A stretch of DNA of 64,000 nucleotides from Xylaria sp. FL1777 (Eukaryota; Ascomycota; Sordariomycetes; Xylariales; Xylariaceae), in contig MU400554.1 in NCBI GenBank assembly GCA_022578965.1, positions 1 to 64,000 on the forward strand, written 5' to 3'. A program made the translations under genes and the position numbers. This document shows positions 55,170 to 64,000 of this stretch, one piece after another. The notes under the pieces are model-generated. The model made no database searches, had not been told where the DNA came from, and was given only the letters and a program-made list of their open reading frames with translations. Every line of letters starts with the position of its first letter. The stretch's first letter is position 1.

Positions 55170-58100
55170 ATGGCGACAGCGACAGCAACGAGTGCTGTTG
55201 CACCGGTCAAGCACCAGGTAGTCGACAAACTACCTAAGCGATTCAAGAACCTGAAGTTTGGCGTCCAGTCCAACCAGGACATCGTAAACCAGGGTGTCTT
55301 GGAGGTTTCCGACCGCAGCATGTACGATATCGACAAGGGACGCGAGCCGACTCAAAATGGTGTGCTTGACAAGCGCCTGGTAGGTACCACGCTGCCACTT
55401 GAAGATCCTACGTGGCTCCATCTCTCTGACATGCCGCTTTGCTAGGGAACTTCTAGCAAGACCGGGGTTTGCACTACATGCAACGGGAGACTGGCCGATT
55501 GCGTCGGGCATTTCGGCCATGTTAGGCTCCCTCTTCCGGCTTTCCACATCGGCTACATCAAGTTTACAATTACGATCTTACAAAACATATGTAAGGATTG
55601 CTCGAGGGTTTTGCTAGTTGAACAAGAGCGTCGAGCATACCTCAAAGAATTGAGAAGGCCAAACATCGACAACATGAAACGCGTGGCAATCTGCAAGAAA
55701 ATCAACGATCAATGTAGGAAAACTAAGCAGTGCCCTTACTGTGGAGCTGTCAACGGCCAGATTCGCAAAGTGGGCGCTCTTAAACTTGTTCACGATAAAT
55801 TTGTGGCGTACAACAAATCTACTTCGGCGAAGAAGCAGCCTCCTCCCAGCAAAATTGAGTTCGACAATTCCTTCATAGAAGCTAGGAAGCACGTCAATGA
55901 TCTCGATAAACATCTGAGGAAAGCGTTCGAGGATCTGAACCCCCTCAGAGTTCTGAATCTCTTAAAACAGATTACCCCTGATGATTGTGAATTACTTGGT
56001 CTGAACCCTGCTGAGGGTCGACCAGAAATGTTCTTGTGGCAGTATCTACCAGCGCCTCCTGTCTGCATTCGGCCGTCAGTCGCCCAAGAAGGCGCAAGTA
56101 ACGAAGATGACATAACGACTCGCCTTGGTGACATCGTGTTTGCTTGCGGTCTTATTCGAGCAGCACTGCAGAAAGGCACTGCATTACAGACTATCATGGA
56201 ACAGTGGGAATATCTGCAGCTGCAGATAGCGGTGTATGTGAACAGTGATGTGCCAGGACTCAGAGACAATGGAGTTACCAAGACAATGCGTGGTTTCTGC
56301 CAACGCCTGAAGGGAAAACAAGGACGTTTTCGTGGCAATCTATCGGGAAAGCGTGTCGATTTCTCTGGTAGAACCGTCATCTCCCCTGACCCGAATCTAG
56401 CGGTGAATCAAGTCGCGGTGCCAATGCTAGTGGCGAAGAACCTAACGTACCCGGAGAGAGCTCACCGCGACAATATCACAAAACTAAGACAGTGCATCAT
56501 CAATGGTCCCACCGTCTGGCCAGGAGCACAGGCAATTCTTAAAGTCGACGGTGACCATCCGCCGTTCCGTGTATCGCTCCGATTTGGTGATAAAGAGGCT
56601 GCCGCAAAAGAATTGCGCATTGGTGACATCGTTGAGCGTCATCTGGAGGATGGAGATATTGTTCTCTTCAACCGACAGCCGTCACTTCACAAACTTAGTA
56701 TCATGAGCCATCTCGTTAAAGTGCGACCCTGGAGAACATTCCGTCTTAATGAATGCGCTTGCGGACCCTACAACGCTGATTTTGACGGTGATGAGATGAA
56801 CCTCCATGTACCTCAAACAGAAGAGGCTCGTGCTGAGGCCGTCACTCTAATGAGCGTTAAACATAACTTAGCAACGCCCAAGAACGGAGAGCCTATCATT
56901 GCAGCTACTCAGGATTTCATTACGGCATCATATCTACTGAGTAGTAAGGATATGTTTTTTGACCGAAGGACTTTTACGTATATTGTAATGCATATGATGG
57001 ACGGTGCTACACACCTTGACTTGCCACCCCCTGCTATTCTGGCCCCTAAACGACTATGGACGGGCAAACAGATTTTCAGCATGCTATTGAGACCCAACAA
57101 GTCGACTCCAGTCAAGGTCAACCTGGATGCCAAATGTATAGAGTACGTGGATCCCCCTCCAGCCCCTTCTGGCCAGAGAAAGAGAGCGCCCGATATGTGC
57201 CCCAATGATGGTTGGCTTGTCGTTCGGAATTCAGAGGTCATGTGCGGCCGAATGGATAAATCCACCGTGGGGTCAGGCAAAAAGGACTCTATATTCTATG
57301 TCATTCTGCGAGACTATGGTCCGGATGCTGCTGTGACTGCAATGAACAGGCTCGCGAAGCTTTGTGCAAGAATGCTTACAAATCGAGGCTTTTCTATTGG
57401 TATTGGAGATGTCTTTCCAACTGCAGCTCTCACCGCAGCCAAGAGCAAGCTCGTCGAAGACGCTTACGTTGACTCGGACAACTTCATCAAACAATTCAAT
57501 GAGAACAAGTTGCAAAAGGCAACAGGATGTTCCATGGAGGAAACATTAGAGGCTAAAATTTCAGGAGTGCTTAGTAAAGTACGTCAGAATGCTGGTGAAC
57601 TTTGTATTAACTCTTTGAGTCGAAACAACGCGCCATTGATCATGGCGAATTCGGGCTCTAAGGGTTCCAAAATCAACGTTGCTCAAATGATCGCTGCTGT
57701 CGGACAGCAGATTATTGCCGGTTCTCGTGTGGCAGACGGTTTTCAGGACCGTACGTTACCACATTTCCACAAAAATACTCGTCATGCGCTTGCCAAAGGT
57801 TTCGTGCGAAACAGCTTCTATACAGGTCTTGTACCTACCGAATTCTTATTTCACGCTATATCGGGACGAGAAGGTTTGGTCGACACTGCTGTTAAGACTG
57901 CAGAAACTGGATACATGTCCCGCCGGCTTATGAAATCCCTAGAAGATCTCTCTACCAAATATGATGATACGGTACGAACCTCAGGTGATGGTGTTGTCCA
58001 GTTCCAGTTTGGAGCGGATAAGCTAGACCCTGTCGACATGGAAGGAAAAGCTGTGCCTGTCAATTTTGAACGTACTTTCTCCCATGCCGAGAATTTGACT

Positions 58101-59993
58101 TGGAATAACGCAGATCGGGCCTTATTACCTTTCGAAATACTCGCTCTTTGTGATTCAATGCTCAAGAAAGAACGTGATCGGTATCGACGGCGTGGCCTAC
58201 TTCATGGAGAACCTCTTATGTACAATGATACGACAGATTACGGTGTAGATGAGCATGAGAGTGGCCGCAACTTCCTTGAAACCATCCACAAGCATGTACG
58301 GAGCCTGGCGGAAAGGTTCGCTAAACTTCGTGTAGCTGCTGGTCTTGATGGCATGCTGACGACGCCTGATACTCGATCTTTACCATTTACCAATAACGAG
58401 CAGGAGACACTGGCCACACTCATGTTTGATGTAGAACAAGCAAAAGTCAAGCAGTTGGCGAGACTTAACAATTCAGATGGGCACCTGCAAACCAGGAAAC
58501 TCGTACGAGCCAAGCCTGAAGTTCACGAGCTCACGTACGAAAGCCTTCTGAGCCTTAAACCTGTACTCGAAGAGCTCGATTTCCAACGGCCGCCCAAAGC
58601 AAAGACCATTATTGAAAAGCAAGAGTTCGCAAGGCTTTCAGAATTAAACACGAGACTTGATGGGCTAGAAATTGGCTACCTTGCACGGTTAGCGTGCAGA
58701 ACCGAATTGCAAGAACGCGGGCGCGTAGCTAAGATGGCATCCGAGAGGGCAGCAAAGGTGTCTGAAAAAACTCTTAGACATTTCATCGGGCTCTGCCTGG
58801 AAAAGTACAGCAAGGCACACGTTGAGCCAGGGCATGCTGTTGGCGCTGTTGGCGCGCAGTCTATCGGTGAACCTGGAACTCAGATGACTTTGAAAACTTT
58901 CCATTTCGCGGGTGTAGCCGGCATGAGTATTACACAGGGTGTCCCCCGTATCAAGGAAATCATCAATGCTTCCAAGGCCATTAGCACGCCGGTGATTACC
59001 TGCCCCTTGCAGAACCCTAAGAGTTTAGAGGCTGCCAAAATCGTGCGAGCGCGTATTGAGAAAACATATGTTGAAGATGTCCTTCGCTACGTGGATGACG
59101 AGTGGCAACCTCATCGCTCCTTCATCACACTACATATTAACACCGAAACATTGGAAAGTATGCATCTCGGAATTAAACTTGGCGATATCGTCGATGCCAT
59201 TGCCAGGCAAAAGAAGCTCAAGATTCAGAAGGCAGACATGCAAGTATTTGAACAAGATGCAAGCATTGAAATCACTGTGAGGGCTTTGGATATAGACCCT
59301 TCATCAAAACGAACAACAAGAACCAAAACTGCAACAGAGGCCATGGCAGACCTCTCCGTTCGCATCAGCCAGCTAAAGCGCATACTACCTTCAGTTCCAA
59401 TTTCAGGGTATCCTGAGGCTACTCGGGCTATTATTCAGCAGAGCGATAAAGATTCTACAAATACCGTCTTGGTTGAAGGTTACGGCCTACGTCAATGTAT
59501 CAATACAGAAGGAGTCGTTGGCACCAAAGTCACATCCAACAGCGTAATGGAATGCAGGGACGTTTTAGGAATTGAGGCTGCTCGGACGACGATTGCTAAG
59601 GAAATCAACGACGTCATGCGTGAGATGGGCATCGACCCCCGTCATATGCAGCTTCTCGCTGATGTGATGACCTACAAAGGCGAAATTCTGGGTATCACAC
59701 GTTTTGGCCTATCCAAGATGCGGGATAGTGTGTTACAGCTCGCTTCGTTCGAGAAAACGGCAGACCATTTGTTCGACGCAGCATCAGGGATGAAGACGGA
59801 TCCCATCGAAGGTGTCAGTGAAAAAATCATTATGGGAGAGACCATGTCAATTGGTACCGGTGCATTCCAAGTTGTGAGGAGACTTAACCTACTCGATGAA
59901 CACTTTGCGACAATGCCAACCGTATTCGAGGATGCCTGGATGCAAAACCAGAAGGAGAAGCCGATAAAGCGCACCAGGAAAAGAGGTCTCTAG
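55170..59993 (+). CDS. rpc1: DNA-directed RNA polymerase III largest subunit
   Basis: Two exons, 55170-55379 and 55446-59993, with a 66-nt intron, give 1585 residues, somewhat longer than yeast Rpc160 (1460). The N-terminal clamp has zinc ligands in CTTCNGRLADCVGHFGH and the CKDC...CPYC pairs. RGFCQRLKGKQGRFRGNLSG and KRVDFSGRTVISPDPNL are universal core motifs. The catalytic loop NADFDGDEMN (three Asp binding Mg) is at about residues 512-521. The bridge-helix/trigger-loop region GAQSIGEPGTQMTLKTFHFAG is near residue 1205, followed by GVPRIKEIINASKAI, which is Pol III-type. The C-terminus ends without a heptapeptide tail, as expected for Pol III and not Pol II. The enzyme makes tRNA, 5S rRNA and U6 RNA in the nucleus. 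Part of the extra length is a charged linker at about 1050-1150 before the last large domain. Confidence 0.96.
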
Positions 59994-62900
59994 AAGGGAA
60001 CTCGTCTGTGTCACCCTCAGAGGAAATCGGCCCTGGGCTCTATCTTAGAGAGCGAGTTCATCTTTGCTGATCCCCCGGTAAAGCTTGAGGCAAACATGTA
60101 GTGGTAATCTATTCGATTATGTCATTTGTACCTAGCCGCACACCCTTCGGCTAGAGCGCCGGCGAACGAGCGGTATTGGCGTTTTACTTTGTGAGGCACT
60201 CCTTGCTTCCGGTGGCTATCTGAATGTATCAAATCAGTGCTGGTATTTGAGTGTATCATGACCAAAATACAAGACTTCATAGAGAGAGTGCAACATGAAT
60301 TGGCCTTAGCCTGTATACCCTGCTCTTAACCTGGACCTTGTGTACTCTTGCAACCGATTCTTCCCTGTAATTATCAGCATTGCGAGTGGTCGTCGTTGTT
60401 TTCACGTTTGAAGTGCATTATCACTCCGACCGGCGGCGCTGAGAACGGTGAAAAATGGACTATGGGGTGGTATTCGGCATTACCCCTTTATCGTCCGAGG
60501 GGCTTGGAGAAGCTCCGTGATGGTGCATTGATCGAGTCAATCGTCCGGGCAGCCTCTTGCTTATCGGCAATGGTCTCCGAGATCACGACGGTAGAAGAAA
60601 TGTTATTCGCCTAGAGATTTCTATATGCCGTTCTTTGTGTTTCATGCTTGCCATGTGGTATGTGGGGATGCTTTGGTGGCGATTAACATAGAAGAACTAT
60701 GAGCTGGGAAGGACAGTGAATAAACGCCTCATTGCCTCAGTATCGACGGAGTCTCTGACAAGTGAACAAAAAAGCCCATGAGTTTCTACGGAACATCCCG
60801 CTCGTTAGGTGTTGATGAATTAAAGCCAAAAATGCAAGGCGCTGTGATGCTGGAGGACTTAGAGAAGTCCGTTGTCGAATCGCATTTGGTAGGGCCCTTA
60901 AACATCGAGATAACTTCTCCTTATCTGTAAGACCTACACCACGATGAGTTGGGGCTAGACCTAGACTCGCTGAGACTCCGAATCAACCACTTACATTGGT
61001 GTTACGAAGCTAGCAAAAAAAAAGAAATTGATAGAGATACGATAGTATTGGGGAGTTAGGCTGGTTATCATATTCGTAGAAAGTGTATCCAAAGGCAGGG
61101 ATCAAAGCCAGTAACCAAAAGGGAACTGGGAGAAGAAAATAAACCAAACGGTACCGGTAGATCAAAGATCGGACCAAGATATCTCAAGAACAGGAACACG
61201 TACACTAGGGCTGTATGAGCGGTTTCAATACCTACTCCTATGTCTTAACTCGATGCTACCTGGCAGAGTGGTGGCGCTGTGGTAGCCATAGAGACTAGAT
61301 GGTGATCTTCGCGTGTTGGCTTGGTTCTCGATTGAAGGTCCACGATAGCTGTAGCTTTCCTACGAGACAAAATCTTCATTTTTTCCCCCTTAGACAGACA
61401 GTCATTAGCCATCGATAGGTCCAATGCTGGTACTTTACCTCTGTAAACTATAAACGTGACCTTCTCATATTCGCTGTCGTGATTCGTTGGTCCGGGGATA
61501 TTCAACGGGTTACGTTATTTCCCCGGTCCCGTAGTCCAGACCAGAATCCAGACTAAGCCCTATCATAGGGTTTAATTGCAACGGTAGCCCCGTTTTGCGA
61601 AGCTGTTGCTTATCCTCAATTGCTTCTTGCCCTTCCCCATGTCGTACCCCTGCCGTGGGCCTGGAATGTCAGACGGGCCCTTGCTCTTCCTGCTGGGTAC
61701 CTTGCTTCATTACCCACGTTACTTCGACGTCACACCATCGCATTTTCCCAGTCTTCCATATTCCAACACTCTTTTTCCTCAAAATAAGTACCATCATGTT
61801 TCGTATCCCGAAGTGGATCTTCGTTCCTTCGTAGGTCCAATCCGCCCGTGCTCATTGGTTTTTGCCGGGCCGGGGTCGTTGTGGCTGTCTGGGTCACCAT
61901 GCGAGGTAGGACTTCTCCCAAGCTTCGAGGTGGATGATAAGTAATCCAGGTAACGTTCTCCGTCCCTTTTTCTCCAGGTAATTCCCCAGGTATTCCTTGC
62001 CTAATGCCGATCTCTCATCTCAGCCCTAGTTCATTTTCCTCCTTTAGCACATTTCCTGGTGGTATCAAACAGGGCCCCCCCCTTCCCAGATACCAGGTCA
62101 TGCCCCGGCCCCCCCCTGCGTTCGTATTATCTCGACCTATTATCTCGTATGCTTCGATGACGGTCGACCATAGGGCGACGACAAGTTCAGCTCGGGGCTG
62201 CGTTTTTGTCGAGGGAGCTTTTCGGCGTCGAGGGGTATAAGGTCCCTCTTGTCTGACAAGTAGAGTAGGAGTGAGGCGCCTAAGCGAGCTATTTATAAAT
62301 AGGCCCAACGGACCTCGCATCAGCCAGGTAAGCACGGGAAGATATGTCTATCAGCCGAAAAGCGCTAGCTACTGCCGCATTAACGACCAACCATCGGACG
62401 ACGCCGCCGCCGGCTAGTAGTCGGTTTTTTTTTTAAAATTCTCCGAGGCTTGTATGCAGTGACTCAATAGCGAGCCAGCGAACGCGTATGCCGCCGGCCG
62501 TAGAACTCCTGCAAGACGTGCGCCAAACCGATTGGCGTGAGAGAGACATTAGAGCGCATATCTAGAACGGGGTGTGTCTCGGGGACTGTTGCATGAGATA
62601 TGACTATGCCCCAAGTTTCCCCTGCCATCCTCTTTGATCTGTAGGCCTGTTGGTCCATGGCTAAGCAGAGGTACAGTGACACCATCGAGACGTAGGAGCG
62701 TTCCTCCACTGGCGAGTTTCGTGCTTTGCCTCCCATCGCACACGTGGCGATCGAGGGAGTGGTTCTTTCCCATGCCTTCCCCAGAGGGACTACCCCAAGA
62801 GGCTTTCATTGAGGCGTGGATGACGTTTTCTTTCATTCAATATGTGTACGCGTACGGCAGATGCCACTGTTTCAGGAGTGAGCATGCAGGGCCGTTGAGC

Positions 62901-64000
62901 GCCGCCACTGGTTAGTGAGTAAGGGCTGATGCTAACTAGTGTAGTTGACAGGGCTGGGACCGAACGGTCCAATGAACGTTAAGATAAAGCAGAAAATGAT
63001 ATCTTGATCTGGACAGACGATCTAAATGTTGCCACGATGTTGAAACTAGGAAACCTGTTTTGAAAGAGTACTGGCTGTGAGAACGGCATTTAGTCAGCCC
63101 ACCATGAGCTAACTACCAGTGAAATACAGTCATTCATTATCAACTGACACGTATATACTACGAATTATGTTGATTTGTTGCTTCCTCACTATACAATCAG
63201 CTTTAGCTAGACAATGAATTTCTCACTCCTGCTAATTTTAGAGCGATGCCTCAAGATCTCGAAGCATATTAGTGATTACGTTATACAGCTTTCTTCTTCC
63301 CACGAACTGGGCAGTGTCACTTCATCGCCCCTGAGAAGAACAAGAATAAGGTTATGTCACGCTTCGCATGCATAGCGTATTCCGCATTTCAACTTATTCC
63401 AGCTTGGGGCAATGCATTTAGCAACTTGGCTAGTTATGAGTAGGGAATCGCGCCTCAGATCAACGCATTATTCTGCGCCACGACGGCGAGTATCGACCGA
63501 GAATTATCAAGGAATCTCATCCTATAATGCTGCGTCACACGCACCATAGGTTACCTAGATACCCAGAGTGAACATTGAAAGCGTGTCTTTCAAGTGTAAC
63601 ATTGATACCAATTAACTGGTATATTGAGTGTCATCCATCCTCAGCATCCTCCAAGAGATTTACAATAACACCGTAGCTCTGAAGATTCCCTTGGTGAGAC
63701 ACTGTGCCACGTAGAAACGTATGATACTGAGATAGCAGCCAATCAGGGTGTTTCATGGAGTTAAACTAGGTTAGAGATAAAAGTTGTCGTGAGTGACAGC
63801 TCCTTCACGGTCAGAATACGCCGGATTTGGGGGTCCGGGGTAGGGCGGTCAGAAGTGGCCAGGATTTTCCAAGCTCCAAGCTCCAAGCTCCCAGGTTCAT
63901 CAAGCTTCGGCTTGTTACTCAAAACCACCGGTGATCCTGGGCACCGTGCAGCACGAGAGATATTGCATATTGAAAATTGATTCTCCATCTGGTCATCACT
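59994..64000. other. intergenic, 4 kb with no supported gene
   Basis: Begins with the rpc1 3' flank. Open frames on both strands are under about 112 codons with random composition (for example 61606-61944 and 62634-62915). C-rich patches lie at about 62070-62115, and three tandem copies of the 7-mer CCAAGCT at about 63869-63890. No transposon, tRNA or domain-bearing frame was recognised; a gene extending past the window end cannot be excluded. Confidence 0.55.

Overview
The window is nuclear DNA of a filamentous ascomycete (Pezizomycotina, most likely a Sordariomycete). The coding genes are interrupted by short GT..AG introns, mostly 49-156 nt, with CTAAC/CTGAC-like branch points. The proteins are typical of this group, and intergenic DNA is full of the short words TAGGTA/TACCTA. 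There are no bacterial operons, CRISPR arrays or ribosome binding sites, and I found no convincing tRNA or rRNA gene. Exon boundaries below were built by hand from splice signals, reading phase and family knowledge.

Layout. The left third (1-20.9 kb) is gene poor. It holds one large minus-strand gene for a mostly disordered protein with an N-terminal histone-fold-like helical segment (989-4747). A gene desert of about 8 kb follows, rich in TAGGTA words and short palindromes. Next is an AT-rich island (about 12-15 kb) with a small intact CGH-motif gene and a decayed-looking ORF beside it, then a histidine-rich protein gene (15498-16127), then nearly 5 kb of empty sequence. From 21 to 30.7 kb come an ABM-domain monooxygenase, an MFS permease of the allantoate/anion:cation symporter type, a zinc-knuckle RNA-binding protein of the AIR1/2 kind, the sphingolipid regulator ORM1, and a Ser/Thr/Pro-rich GPI-anchored wall protein. 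From 31 to 38 kb the DNA is sparse and holds two orphan genes, one with a perfectly phased 57-bp (19-residue) tandem repeat.

The right part (38.4-60 kb) is a dense housekeeping block: a Ubp3/USP10-type deubiquitinase, the Sae2/CtIP/Ctp1 DNA-end-resection factor, a seven-knuckle CNBP/Gis2 protein with very small exons, a DDHD-domain phospholipase, and the largest subunit of RNA polymerase III, transcribed divergently from the DDHD gene. The last 4 kb shows no gene.

The genes do not form one pathway. Two, possibly three, act on RNA or transcription (AIR-like, Gis2, Rpc1). Two act at membranes and lipids (Orm1, DDHD lipase). The ABM/MFS pair lies tail to tail. The best candidates for undescribed biology are the two orphan genes at 33.2-36.3 kb, the CGH protein in the AT-rich island, and several structured non-coding elements: a five-tract G-quadruplex/i-motif candidate before orm1, perfect inverted repeats, and a degenerate 27-bp repeat family at 22 kb.
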